Assembly: GCF_039523335.1 (NCBI RefSeq)
Contig: NZ_BAAAFC010000001.1
Coordinates: 1,984,001 to 2,048,000 of the forward strand
Direction: 5' to 3'
From: Marinobacter szutsaonensis
GTDB lineage: Bacteria; Pseudomonadota; Gammaproteobacteria; Pseudomonadales; Oleiphilaceae
Length of the DNA stretch: 64,000 nt
In this document: piece after piece, positions 33,439 to 42,891 of the stretch
Layout: every line of letters starts with the position of its first letter
How positions within the stretch are numbered: position 1 is the first letter of the stretch
The notes under the pieces: generated by a model
What the model was told of the DNA's origin: nothing
The model's input: the letters and a program-made list of their open reading frames with translations, nothing else
Database searches by the model: none
Position numbers and translations under genes: made by a program

Positions 33439-34566
33439 ATGAACCGGAAAATCGGAAGCTTACGCCAGCGCGTTCTGTTTTTCATCCTGGCCCTGCAGGC
33501 CTTTGCAGCAACCGGAGCTACGTCACAGGACGAGAGCGAAAATGACGGCTGGACCGGCATTATCCGCGAGTCACCGTACTGGGTCAGCCAGGGGGTCTAT
33601 CAGAACATCCAGACTATCCGCAGCTGGGTGCTCGCCGAGAATGCCTATTGCTCGGAATCCGAACGCCACATCCTGTTCGACATGCGCGGCCGGTTCCTGG
33701 GCTGGATTGCCGATGGCCCCGACACGGCCAGCACCCAGCAAAAGTTGAACAGTACCCGCCAGTCTCTCCATAATCGCGGCGAAGTGGACAGCTGGCTGGC
33801 CGGCAGTGAGGGGCAAACCGGCTATCCCTTCGCCCTGGCCTGTGATCAGCCTCACGTCAACTTACCGGAAGCGCTCGCCCGTTATCTGGGCACTCTGCCC
33901 GCCGACCGCCTCTGGGGCCGCTGGGACGACCTGAGCTTCGCCAGCAGCGAACAGCCCGGCAACCTTCACGATGCCCTGCTCTACGTGTACAACACCCGCC
34001 AGCAACAGGGACGACTGGACCTACCAGCCGCCATGCCCCTCTATCTTGCCGGTCAGCTGTTGATCGAGAGCGGCGGCCAGGCCCGGGCCCACTCGGCCGC
34101 CAACGCCCGGGGCATACTGCAGCTTTCCCCCAGCGCGCTGTCCGATTGCGGCCTCAGGCCCGAAAACTACTGGCACCGCCTGGCGCAGATCGACTGCGCC
34201 CTGCGCCTGACCAACCAGAATGCCCGCAATCTTCGCCCGGCGTTCGAATCACGGTTCGGGCACCTGCCGGCGGACAAACAGGACCGGCTGTTCACCCTGC
34301 TGCTGATCCAGGCCTATCATGGCGGGGCAGCACGGGTGCAGTCGCTGCTCGACGATGAGACCCTGGCCCGCCCCGCGGCTTATTTTGCCGAACACCAGGA
34401 GCGCTTCTCCGCCGGCGATATTGCTTTTGGGACGGTGTTCCACAACCTCGGCCGCGACCGGTTCGGCCTGGCATCACTGTACTATGTGGCCGACGTACAA
34501 CTTGCCACCGAAGCCCTGTGCCGGACCGCCCGACTCAAGGACACGGATTTCTGCCAATGGAACTGA
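33439..34566 (+). CDS. Secreted lytic transglycosylase-like protein
   Basis: 375 residues with a signal peptide (RVLFFILALQAFAATGA). In the C-terminal half LLIESGGQARAHSAANARG places a Glu at about residue 210, followed by GILQLSPSAL, resembling the catalytic region of SLT-type lytic transglycosylases; later HGGAARVQSLL and FGTVFHNLGRD fit weakly. The N-terminal 200 residues are not recognised. The family call is tentative. ATG 33439 is preferred over 33418 because it gives a cleaner signal peptide. It overlaps the TauE/SafE gene by 10 bp. Confidence 0.65.
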   Translation: MNRKIGSLRQRVLFFILALQAFAATGATSQDESENDGWTGIIRESPYWVSQGVYQNIQTIRSWVLAENAYCSESERHILFDMRGRFLGWIADGPDTASTQQKLNSTRQSLHNRGEVDSWLAGSEGQTGYPFALACDQPHVNLPEALARYLGTLPADRLWGRWDDLSFASSEQPGNLHDALLYVYNTRQQQGRLDLPAAMPLYLAGQLLIESGGQARAHSAANARGILQLSPSALSDCGLRPENYWHRLAQIDCALRLTNQNARNLRPAFESRFGHLPADKQDRLFTLLLIQAYHGGAARVQSLLDDETLARPAAYFAEHQERFSAGDIAFGTVFHNLGRDRFGLASLYYVADVQLATEALCRTARLKDTDFCQWN

Positions 34567-35333
34567 CCCTGATCCCGGAGGCGCTATCGCCGGGGATTGC
34601 CCTGTTCCTGCTGGCCTGCTCGACGCTGACCTCGATGATTACCGCCAGCCTGGGCGCGGGCGGTGGCCTGCTGTTGCTGGTCCTGATGGCGAGCTGGCTA
34701 CCAGCCACCGCTATCATCCCGGTTCACGGCATGATCCAGATGGGCTCCAACGCCGGTCGAATGGTACTGACCTGGAAACACATCGACTGGAAAGTGATCG
34801 CCGCCTTCGCACCGGGCGTTGTCGCCGGTGCCGGCATCGGGGCCTGGCTGCTGGTGAACCTGCCTGAACACCTCTGGCAACTGGCCATTGCCGCGTTCGT
34901 GCTCTATCTGTGCTGGGGCCCGGCCCTGCCGAAAGCGGCCTTCGGACGCATAGGCGTTTTCCTCGCGTCGGGTCTGACCAGTTTCATCAGTCTGTTCGTG
35001 GGCGCCACCGGCCCCCTGGTGGCCGCCTTCATCAAGCAGATCCACCGGGACCGGTTTGCCACGGTCGCCACCTTCGCCACGGCCATGACCCTGCAGCATT
35101 TGCCCAAGGCACTGGTGTTCGGCTTTGCCGGTTTTGTCTTCGCCGACTGGCTGGTGTTCATCCTCGCCATGGTGGCATTCGGCTTTGCCGGCACCTGGCT
35201 CGGGCTGCACGTGCTCCGGTCCATGGGTAACCGCTGGTTCACCCTGGTATTCAACGTGATGCTCACGGCCCTGGCTCTGCGGCTGCTCTGGCAGGCGGGC
35301 ATCACTGCCGGCTGGTGGTCGGCGCCTCTCTAA
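34557..35333 (+). CDS. TauE/SafE (TSUP) family permease
   Basis: 258 residues with about eight helices. The N-terminal pattern SLGAGGGLLLLVLMASWLP, then PVHGMIQMGSN, and the second-half repeat GATGPLVAAFIKQI are typical of TSUP proteins, which export sulfite, sulfoacetate or related anions. The substrate is unknown. The ATG at 34557 lies within the 3' end of the transglycosylase-like gene. Its stop overlaps the convergent diguanylate cyclase by 4 bp. Confidence 0.88.
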   Translation: MELTLIPEALSPGIALFLLACSTLTSMITASLGAGGGLLLLVLMASWLPATAIIPVHGMIQMGSNAGRMVLTWKHIDWKVIAAFAPGVVAGAGIGAWLLVNLPEHLWQLAIAAFVLYLCWGPALPKAAFGRIGVFLASGLTSFISLFVGATGPLVAAFIKQIHRDRFATVATFATAMTLQHLPKALVFGFAGFVFADWLVFILAMVAFGFAGTWLGLHVLRSMGNRWFTLVFNVMLTALALRLLWQAGITAGWWSAPL

Positions 35334-37294
35334 CCCCCGGGCTCATCCGGATCGGGAGGAGCAGGAACCACCACCACGGCATTCCGCCCCCCGGATTTGG
35401 CCACGTAACAGCCCTCATCCGCCCGAGCCAGCACCTCACGGGGGCCGCTATCCGTGGCCGTAAGTTCCGTCAGACCTATCGATGCGGTCACCCCGAAACT
35501 GCGGCCATCATGCGCGATACGCAGCGCCTCGACGCCGGCGCGGATCTTTTCCGCCAGCAGTTCAGCCGGGCCGAGCCCGCAGGAAGGCAGGATCACGCCA
35601 AACTCATCGCCCCCGAGCCGGGCGACCGTATCCGAATGGCGCACGGAGTCTCTTAACAGGTCCCCGAGCTGACGAAGCAGGTCGTCACCGAGCAGGTGGC
35701 CACCCTGATCGTTGACCGGTTTGAAGTGATCCAGGTCGATCAGCATCAGCACTGAAGGCGTATCCTGCCGAGCAGCTTCGCCCAGCAGTTTGACCAGGGT
35801 TGCGGTAAAGGCACGGCGATTCAACAACTGGGTCAGGCTGTCGTGGGTTGCTTCCCAGGACAATCGCTGTTCCTCCCGACGGCGCTCGGTATCATCCCTC
35901 AGCACAAACACCATCTGCTCGTTGTGCAGGCCCTGACGGATGTGGAGGAGGGTCAGGTCGATGTCGAACTCCACCTCCCGGCGATTGCGCAGGGTGGCGT
36001 ACAGACTGTCGATGTCCTCGCCCTTGAGAAAATCGGTGCGATGCCAGGATTTGCCATCCACCTCGATGGTCACCAGGTCGAAAAAATTGTAGCCCGGGCA
36101 ATCGTCGTCAACTCCAATGAAGCGGCAGGCCGCCCCGTTGGCAAAGCGGATCGACCCGTGGGCGTCGAGCATCAGGACCCCTTCCTGCAGGACACCCAGA
36201 ATGCTCTCTGCCCGCTGCTGCTCCTGGTGCAGGGTTTCGGTCACTGTGTTGAATACCTCGGCAACCCGTCGGATTTCGCGGCCACCGGCCACGTCCACGG
36301 GGTTTCTCCGGGTACCGCGATAGCGCTCCTGGATCTGCTCGCTCAGGGTCTGCAGGGGAGCCATCAGGCGACGGAAGCGCCACAACGCCAGCGGTACGAG
36401 GATGACGATGACGGCGAGCAGAATCCAGATGAAGGTGTCCGCCACCCGGGTGAGAGGTGCATAGGCTTCCCGGGCCGGCCAGACGGCGACCACGAACCAG
36501 GGCACCTGGCCCATTTGCTGGAAGGACATGATGCTGTTCTGACCGGTACTGCTCTGATTCCGGGTAGTGCCCTCAAAACCTTCCAACGCCTGCATCATTA
36601 CCGGGTTATCCGGGCTCACCGGAACCATGACCTCGCCAGTCCCTCCGTGACTGATCACAATGCCTTGACGGCTGACCAATTTGATATATCCGGTCTTGCC
36701 AAGGGTCAGGTCCGTGAATTCCTCCATGAAGTTGTCACCTTTAAGGAGGACCGCACCGCCGAGCATGCCAATAAACCGGCCCTTGTGATTGAAGACCGGG
36801 GCCGCGATCATCACCGCCGGCTTGTCCTCGTAGTTGGACACGTAGGGCTCGCTGATTACCGGAGCCAGCTTGTCAGAGACTTCCTTGAAATAGTCCCGGT
36901 AACTGATATCCAGGCCCGTCTGACGATAGTTTTCGGGAGACTCCGCGAGTATTTCGCCATCGGCACCAATCAAGAACAGCGCATCGAACTGGTGGTGCAG
37001 GGCAACCTGTTGCTGCACCAACACCCGCGCACGCCCCCTTAGCGCCGTTTCACTCATGGTGAAACTGTCGGTCACGTCGGTCAGCATCTCCAGCCGGCGC
37101 TGGAGCTTGTCGTCCAACTCCACCGCGACCAACTCGGCGATGGTGGCGACCTGGTTGCGCGCCTGCTGCTCCAGCTCGGCACGGCTGAGCAGGGAGCCCG
37201 CGCCTGCCACAATCAACGCGGTCACCAGAACCACGATGGTCACCAGGGCCACCGCCCGGTTCACCAGGCTTCCGAACCACCGTTGGATCAGCAC
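35330..37294 (-). CDS. Cache-HAMP-PAS diguanylate cyclase
   Basis: 654 residues: a membrane helix (about 11-35), a periplasmic double-Cache sensor (40-275, with YRDYFKEVSDKLAPVISEPY), a second helix (about 288-308), HAMP, a PAS domain (360-470), and a GGDEF domain with intact GGDEF and RxxD (RHSD) five residues before it. It should make c-di-GMP in response to a small periplasmic ligand bound by the Cache domain. It stands alone, read towards the TauE/SafE gene. The 201 bp upstream are shared with the exbB operon. Confidence 0.94.
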   Translation of the reverse strand: MLIQRWFGSLVNRAVALVTIVVLVTALIVAGAGSLLSRAELEQQARNQVATIAELVAVELDDKLQRRLEMLTDVTDSFTMSETALRGRARVLVQQQVALHHQFDALFLIGADGEILAESPENYRQTGLDISYRDYFKEVSDKLAPVISEPYVSNYEDKPAVMIAAPVFNHKGRFIGMLGGAVLLKGDNFMEEFTDLTLGKTGYIKLVSRQGIVISHGGTGEVMVPVSPDNPVMMQALEGFEGTTRNQSSTGQNSIMSFQQMGQVPWFVVAVWPAREAYAPLTRVADTFIWILLAVIVILVPLALWRFRRLMAPLQTLSEQIQERYRGTRRNPVDVAGGREIRRVAEVFNTVTETLHQEQQRAESILGVLQEGVLMLDAHGSIRFANGAACRFIGVDDDCPGYNFFDLVTIEVDGKSWHRTDFLKGEDIDSLYATLRNRREVEFDIDLTLLHIRQGLHNEQMVFVLRDDTERRREEQRLSWEATHDSLTQLLNRRAFTATLVKLLGEAARQDTPSVLMLIDLDHFKPVNDQGGHLLGDDLLRQLGDLLRDSVRHSDTVARLGGDEFGVILPSCGLGPAELLAEKIRAGVEALRIAHDGRSFGVTASIGLTELTATDSGPREVLARADEGCYVAKSGGRNAVVVVPAPPDPDEPGG

Positions 37295-37446
37295 GTCGGG
37301 CCAACTCCGTAGTCGAGTATCAAGGGTGCGATAGATCTCCCCCCGTTGAACGGAATTCCGTCACCAGCCAGTTTAGCGAGCCGGCAACCCCCTGCAAAAG
37401 ACCAACACAGGCCAGTCCACAACATTTACCATGTTTGAAATTTTAC

Positions 37447-37461
37447 TGATAATCGTTATTA
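37447..37461 (+). promoter_or_regulatory. Probable Fur box before exbB
   Basis: TGATAATCGTTATTA matches the 7-1-7 Fur consensus TGATAATNATTATCA at all but two bases. It lies 35 bp before the exbB start, which fits iron repression of the Ton energising system. Confidence 0.75.
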
Positions 37462-37495
37462 TTTAGATCCAACTTTTAAAGCCGAGAGGATTCCA

Positions 37496-38287
37496 ATGTC
37501 TGATCCTGCCAATGTAGTCAGCTTTCCCTTCCTGCAGGGTCCGATTGCGCAACTGATTGATATGGGCGGCCCGGTCATGATGGTGTTGCTGGCTCTCGCC
37601 GTCCTGGGCGTGGTGACGTTTTTCTACCTGATGCTCTCGGGCACACTCTACGCCCCGAGGCTGAACCGGCACCTGAAGCAAACCCTTCGCCATTGGCAGG
37701 CCAACCCGGGCGCCGTTGACCCGGAGCACCTCCGCAGCCAGGCCCGATTCCGGGACCGGATGAACCCACTGCTTCACCTTGTGGCGGACACCATCGACGC
37801 CTGCAAGAAACGTGTCGACGGCCAGCAGATCCGGGAAACCGCTGCACGGGACGCACAGCACGCCCTGGAGCCCTTTGAAGCACCGTTAAAAATCATTGAA
37901 GTGATTGCCGCCCTTGCCCCTCTGCTGGGACTTCTCGGTACGGTTATGGGAATGATGGAGGCCTTCAGTGCCATGGCCGCCACCGAAGGCCGCGCCAACG
38001 CCGCACAACTCAGCGGCGGCATCTACGAGGCCCTGACCACCACCGCGGCCGGTCTGGTCGTGGCCATTCCCTTTGCCGCCCTGGCCGCCTGGATCGAATT
38101 CCGCCTGCGCCGGATTCACAAGACCATCAACAGCACCCTGGTCAGCATCCTGAGCGTAGCGGATACGGCCCGGAGCAACGAGGACGATCTTTCACCCTCC
38201 GGAGAGGCCGGCGCCGCTAGGCCTCGGGAACAGGCTGAAAACAACGGATTCACCGGCAGGCAGCGGTTTGCCCATGCAACTGGTTGA
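37496..38287 (+). CDS. exbB: ExbB/TolQ-type proton channel subunit
   Basis: 263 residues with three helices and the MotA/TolQ/ExbB domain (about 75-215; PLLGLLGTVMGMMEAFSAMA, then GGIYEALTTTAAGLVVAIP). With ExbD and TonB it couples the proton gradient to outer-membrane receptors. GAGAGG precedes the ATG. It is the first gene of a four-gene operon behind a Fur box and overlaps exbD by 14 bp. A hydrophilic tail of about 35 residues after the last helix is a little long. Confidence 0.93.
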   Translation: MSDPANVVSFPFLQGPIAQLIDMGGPVMMVLLALAVLGVVTFFYLMLSGTLYAPRLNRHLKQTLRHWQANPGAVDPEHLRSQARFRDRMNPLLHLVADTIDACKKRVDGQQIRETAARDAQHALEPFEAPLKIIEVIAALAPLLGLLGTVMGMMEAFSAMAATEGRANAAQLSGGIYEALTTTAAGLVVAIPFAALAAWIEFRLRRIHKTINSTLVSILSVADTARSNEDDLSPSGEAGAARPREQAENNGFTGRQRFAHATG

Positions 38288-38669
38288 TCCCCGACCCAGC
38301 CGACCCATCCCGATCCGCATCACGCCATTGATCGATGTGGTGTTCATCCTGCTGGTGTTCTTCATGCTTACCAGCCGGCTGTTGCCGGTGGGCGCCCTGG
38401 AGCTGGCCAACGACACCAGCCAGCACAGCGGCGCGGACGGCGCCCCCCTGCCTGCATTGACCATCGTCCGTGACGGAAAGGTTCGCTGGGAGGATCGGAC
38501 TTACCAGCCCGGTGAACTGGCAGCGGTGCTGAAGCAGCGGGGCATCAACGAAGTCAACCTGGCCACCGAAGCGCAAACACCGCTTTCGGGCTTCACCCGA
38601 ACTCTGAGCCTGCTCGACGGGCAGGGCATTACCACCCACTGGCAACGAACAGATCCGAAACAACCATGA
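38274..38669 (+). CDS. exbD: ExbD-type subunit
   Basis: 131 residues: a short cytoplasmic N-terminus, one helix with the key Asp (TPLIDVVFILLVFFMLTSR; the Asp carries protons) and a periplasmic domain. It partners ExbB. ATG 38274 is chosen over a TTG at 38268. It overlaps its neighbours on both sides. Confidence 0.92.
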   Translation: MQLVDPRPSRPIPIRITPLIDVVFILLVFFMLTSRLLPVGALELANDTSQHSGADGAPLPALTIVRDGKVRWEDRTYQPGELAAVLKQRGINEVNLATEAQTPLSGFTRTLSLLDGQGITTHWQRTDPKQP

Positions 38670-39072
38670 CCAACCTGGTTCCGCCTCCGGCCACCTCCGG
38701 CAAGTCCCTGCTGGAACGGGTGGAGGACGCCCTGTTACCACTCATCAACCTGGTATTCCTGCTGCTGATGTTCTTCATCGTGGCGGGCCAGCTTGCCAAT
38801 GAGCCCTTACCCGAGCTGCCGGGCGCTGCCGCCAGCGGGCAGGAACAGACACCGGACGCCGACCTGAAAGTCACCGAAGGCGGACGCTGGCTGGTCGGTG
38901 CCAGCAGCGTCGATGAACAGACCCTGCTGGCCAGCCTGCCGGAACCGGGGGCCGGGCAACCCTTGCGAGTGGCTGCAGCCGAGTCCGTGACCATGGCCGA
39001 ACTGGAGCGCCTGTTCCGGATCCTCGAGCGGGGTGGTTACAACGACGTCCTGCTGCTGACGGAGCCCGGCTC

Positions 39073-39076
<4 letters not shown>
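38666..39076 (+). CDS. Second ExbD-like subunit lacking the helix Asp
   Basis: 136 residues with the ExbD layout: cytoplasmic start, one helix (LLPLINLVFLLLMFFIVAGQ) and a periplasmic domain. The residue matching the ExbD proton-carrying Asp is Asn (LIN instead of LID), so it may not conduct protons by itself. It may form a mixed complex with the first ExbD; that is inference. It overlaps exbD and tonB by 4 bp each. Confidence 0.82.
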
Positions 39077-39753
<677 letters not shown>

Positions 39754-39823
39754 CCATGTCGTTCTGTGAGCCAAGGAGTTGACCAGCCTGATTGTCTTCC
39801 TAAGACCGCTTGGCCTCCCGACT

Positions 39824-39842
39824 CTGCACGTTAAAAGTGCAG
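39824..39842 (+). promoter_or_regulatory. NtrC-type enhancer site before nirC
   Basis: CTGCACGTTAAAAGTGCAG is a perfect dyad that matches the NtrC pattern TGCAC-N7-GTGCA. It lies about 100 bp upstream of the sigma-54 promoter, the usual distance for an enhancer. Confidence 0.7.
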
Positions 39843-39939
39843 GAACTCTCCCGGACATTCGGCAGCTCGGCGCGCCCCTGATCGCAGCTCTTTTTTCAAC
39901 CCATTGAAAACACGATCCTTTCCGACATAAAACAGGATC

Positions 39940-39955
39940 TGGCACGAACTCTGCT
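39940..39955 (+). promoter_or_regulatory. Sigma-54 promoter of nirC
   Basis: TGGCACGAACTCTGCT has the invariant GG and GC ten bases apart, as required for RpoN. The start of transcription would be near 39966, leaving a leader of about 120 bases before nirC. Confidence 0.85.
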
Positions 39956-39965
39956 CATCCTCTCC

Positions 39966-40067
39966 CAGGCGAGGCCACTGGGGGCCCGCCCACAGCGACA
40001 GACTTATTCAGACGACGGCGTCTTCCCGTTTCCGGTCTCACCGGTCAAACGGGAGCGCCGTTTTTTT
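39966..40067 (+). ncRNA. nirC leader RNA with ANTAR-type hairpins
   Basis: Hairpin 1 (39968-39990) has stem GGCC/GGCC with a six-base loop ACTGGG, supported by an outer GGC/GCC. The loop has A at position 1 and G at position 4, as in ANTAR targets. Hairpin 2 (40010-40023, AGACG/CGTCT) overlaps the left arm of the terminator at 40015, so the two exclude each other. This fits NasR-type antitermination; a NIT-ANTAR gene lies at 44237. Confidence 0.7.
40015..40067 (+). terminator. Leader terminator before nirC
   Basis: A long hairpin built from ACGGCG/CGCCGT, CCCGTTT/AAACGGG and CCGG/CCGG, ending in seven T. It lies in the untranslated leader, 18 bp before the nirC start. Confidence 0.9.
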
Positions 40068-40085
40068 CGTTCAGAGGGAAACACT

Positions 40086-40940
40086 ATGTCTTATATCGTG
40101 CCTTCGGAATTCGCCACCAAGATGGTGGATGCCGGCGAATCCAAGATCTACATGTCCACCCGGGATACGCTCATCCGGTCTTTCATGGCCGGCGCAATTC
40201 TCGCCCTGGCAGCCGCCTTCGCAGTTACCGTAGCCGTCCAGACCGGGGTTTTCCTGATCGGTGCACTGCTGTTCCCGGTGGGATTCATCATGTTGTACCT
40301 GATGGGCTTCGACCTGCTCACAGGCGTTTTCATGCTGACCCCCCTGGCCCTGCTGGATAAGCGTCCCGGCGTGACCGTCAAAGCCATCCTCCGTAACTGG
40401 GGCTGGGTCTTTCTGGGCAACTTTGCCGGCGCACTCACCGTCGCCTTTCTGATGGCTTTTATCTTCACCTACGGTTTCAATACGGAACCCGGCGCCATTG
40501 GCCAGAAGCTGGCCAGTGTGGGGGAGGCCCGAACCCTGGGATATGCGGAATTCGGCCTGGCGGGATGGATCACAATCTTCATCCGCGGCATGCTGTGCAA
40601 CTGGATGGTTTCCATGGGTGTGGTCGGCGCCATGATCTCCACCAGCGTCAGTGGCAAGTTTCTGGCCATGTGGATGCCGATCATGCTGTTCTTCTTCATG
40701 GGCTTTGAGCACTCGGTCGTGAACATGTTCCTGTTCCCCTCCGCCATGCTGATGGGCGGTGGCTTCTCGGTCGCCGACTACTTCCTCTGGAACGAGATCC
40801 CGACGGCGCTGGGCAACCTCGTGGGCGGTCTGGCTTTCACCGGGCTCACCCTCTACGTCACCCACGTCCGCACGGCTCCGAAGCGCCAGGTTGCTCCGGC
40901 AACCATAGACAATGCGGCGATGTCCTCGGGCCGCGCCTGA
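40086..40940 (+). CDS. nirC: Formate/nitrite transporter (NirC type)
   Basis: 284 residues with six helices of the FNT fold (for example FNT pore region GNFAGALTVAFLMAF, then GMLCNWMVSMGVVGAMISTS). Because it is the first gene of a nirBD region under sigma-54 and ANTAR control, nitrite (or nitrate-derived nitrite) uptake is the likely role. It is 3 bp ahead of the kinase/phosphatase gene. The intergenic stretch from the tonB stop to here (332 bp) is filled by the enhancer, promoter and leader described separately. Confidence 0.92.
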   Translation: MSYIVPSEFATKMVDAGESKIYMSTRDTLIRSFMAGAILALAAAFAVTVAVQTGVFLIGALLFPVGFIMLYLMGFDLLTGVFMLTPLALLDKRPGVTVKAILRNWGWVFLGNFAGALTVAFLMAFIFTYGFNTEPGAIGQKLASVGEARTLGYAEFGLAGWITIFIRGMLCNWMVSMGVVGAMISTSVSGKFLAMWMPIMLFFFMGFEHSVVNMFLFPSAMLMGGGFSVADYFLWNEIPTALGNLVGGLAFTGLTLYVTHVRTAPKRQVAPATIDNAAMSSGRA

Positions 40941-40943
40941 TCG

Positions 40944-42686
40944 ATGGCAACCGCCTGCTCAAAGACCGGCCTGCGTATTGCGGCCGGTCAGTATTCGTCA
41001 AAGGGCCGCAAGCCGGTCAACCAGGACTTCCATGGGTTGTATCTGCCCACCAATCATCAGTTATTGACCAAGGGCATCGCCCTGGCCGTCGCCGACGGCA
41101 TCAGCACCAGTACCGTCAGCCAGGAAGCCAGTGCAGCAGCCATCACCGGCTTCCTGAGCGACTATTACTCAACACCAGACACCTGGAGTACCCGGCAGTC
41201 GGCCGGACGGGTAATACGGGCCACTAATGCCTGGTTGCACGCACAGACCCGTCAGAGCCGTTTCCGTTATGACCTGGATCGCGGCTATGTCTGTACCTTC
41301 AGCGCGCTGATCCTGAAGTCCGCCACGGCCCACCTGTTCCACGTGGGAGACAGCCGTATATACCGGCTTGCCGGCGATCGGGCGGAACAACTCACGACCG
41401 ACCACCAGTTGTCCCTGGCCACCGAGGAGGGTTATCTGACCCGGGCCCTGGGCCTGGATCACGACGTCGATATTGACTATTTCCGGCTGCCAGTGATGGC
41501 CGGCGACGTATTCATGCTCTCGACCGATGGCGTCCATGAGTATCTCCGAGACCGGGATCTGGTGGACGTCGTGCGTGACCACGGCAATAACCTCGATGAT
41601 GCTGCCAGGGCTCTGGTGGACCTGGCCTTGGCCCGTGGCAGCAAGGATAATCTCACGGTACAGCTTGCCCGTATTGAATCGTTACCGCTTGCCCGCCAAC
41701 GGGAAGAACTGCAGCCGCAGTGGCGGGATCTGCCGTTTGTTCCGGAGTTGAGGCCAGGGCAGGAGCTCGACGGGTTCCGCATCGTCCGACAGCTGCACGC
41801 CAGCAGCCGAAGTCACGTTTACCTGACCGAGGATGACGCATCGGGCGTGGAGGTTGTACTCAAGTGTCCTTCACTGGAGCAACGGTCGAACCCGGATTAC
41901 CTGGAGCAGTTCCAGGGCGAGGAATGGATTGCCCGGCGGATCGACAGTCCCCACGTGGTCCGGCCCTTCACCCTCGATCGGGTCCGCTCTTGCTGCTATC
42001 TCCCGATGGTCTACGTGCCCGGCCAGAGCCTCCGGCAGTGGATGCTGGACAACCCGCGCCCGGAACTGGAAACCGTTCGGGCATTGGTGGAGCAGATTGC
42101 CATCGCGCTACGCGCTTTCCACCGGCTGGAGATGGTGCATCGGGACCTGAAACCCGACAACATCCTGGTGGATCCCCATGGCACAGTCACACTGATCGAT
42201 TTCGGCGCCACCCGGGTTGCCGGACTCCAGGAGCTCTGGGCAGAGCCGGAAGCCGACTGGCCCCGGGGCGCGGCACTGTATAGTGCTCCGGAATGTTTCC
42301 TCGGAGATCCGGGGACCTGGCGAAGCGACCTGTTCTCTCTCGGCGTCATCGCCTACCAGCTCATGACCGGGCAGCTTCCATACGGAGCCGAAATTCCGAA
42401 GCTCCGCACATTGTCCAGGCAGCGGCGCCTGCGCTACCGACCGATCACCGGCTTCCGACCCGACATCCCGGCCTGGGTGGATCGGACCATCGCCCGCGCT
42501 GTCTCAATCGCACCCCATCGGCGCCATGGCTCGCTCTCGGAGTGGCTGTTCGACCTGAGGCATCCTGCCAGCGACTGGCTCGCGGGTCGTTCGGTGCCTC
42601 TGATCGAACGGCACCCCCTGGCGTTCTGGCAGGGCGTGTCTCTGGCTTTGCTGGCGGCACTGATTACGGTGCTAATTGCCGACTGA
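40944..42686 (+). CDS. Fused PP2C phosphatase and Ser/Thr protein kinase
   Basis: 580 residues. An N-terminal PP2C phosphatase (about 8-240) shows NQDFHG, VADGIS, HVGDSRIYRL, LSTDGVHEYL and KDNLTV. The protein kinase domain (about 270-540) has the Lys in VVLKCPSLE, the catalytic loop HRDLKPDN (Asp401) and the metal site LIDFGATR. A C-terminal helix (about 558-578) anchors it to the membrane. Fused kinase/phosphatases of this type neighbour nitrite reductase genes in Pseudomonas, which suggests control of nitrate/nitrite assimilation. It shares the nirC transcript. Confidence 0.93.
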   Translation: MATACSKTGLRIAAGQYSSKGRKPVNQDFHGLYLPTNHQLLTKGIALAVADGISTSTVSQEASAAAITGFLSDYYSTPDTWSTRQSAGRVIRATNAWLHAQTRQSRFRYDLDRGYVCTFSALILKSATAHLFHVGDSRIYRLAGDRAEQLTTDHQLSLATEEGYLTRALGLDHDVDIDYFRLPVMAGDVFMLSTDGVHEYLRDRDLVDVVRDHGNNLDDAARALVDLALARGSKDNLTVQLARIESLPLARQREELQPQWRDLPFVPELRPGQELDGFRIVRQLHASSRSHVYLTEDDASGVEVVLKCPSLEQRSNPDYLEQFQGEEWIARRIDSPHVVRPFTLDRVRSCCYLPMVYVPGQSLRQWMLDNPRPELETVRALVEQIAIALRAFHRLEMVHRDLKPDNILVDPHGTVTLIDFGATRVAGLQELWAEPEADWPRGAALYSAPECFLGDPGTWRSDLFSLGVIAYQLMTGQLPYGAEIPKLRTLSRQRRLRYRPITGFRPDIPAWVDRTIARAVSIAPHRRHGSLSEWLFDLRHPASDWLAGRSVPLIERHPLAFWQGVSLALLAALITVLIAD

Positions 42687-42690
42687 CAGC

Positions 42691-42747
42691 GGGCAATGTC
42701 TTGCCCGTCGGCAACCGCTTGCCAGCGGCATGGGCACAGTTTTGCCC
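42691..42747 (+). promoter_or_regulatory. Three tandem GGCA-N6-TGCC dyads before hcp
   Basis: GGGCAATGTCTTGCCC (42691), GGCAACCGCTTGCC (42710) and GGGCACAGTTTTGCCC (42732) share the pattern GGCA-N6-TGCC with their centres 18 and 23 bp apart. They lie about 65-120 bp before the sigma-54 promoter of hcp, where activator sites are expected. The activator is unknown. Confidence 0.65.
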
Positions 42748-42811
42748 GGAACCGGCCATGCTCACTCCCAGAAGATCATCAACCTACTGTTTTAATTAGG
42801 TTTTCAAATTC

Positions 42812-42828
42812 TGGCACGGAGCTTGTTA
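42812..42828 (+). promoter_or_regulatory. Sigma-54 promoter of hcp
   Basis: TGGCACGGAGCTTGTTA has the -24 box TGGCACG and a -12 TTGTT at the right spacing. The -12 has GT instead of the usual GC, so it is slightly off consensus. Transcription would start about 55 bp before hcp. Confidence 0.7.
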
Positions 42829-42891
42829 TCAACGGCCTGTCCAGGGAACGATCCAGGGACGTACATTCATTACAAGTCATGGAGCAGACTC

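Noticed and set aside
35843..37042. Plus-strand open frame opposite the Cache-HAMP diguanylate cyclase
   Set aside because: A shadow of a real gene with intact GGDEF and Cache domains; no motif in the antisense frame.
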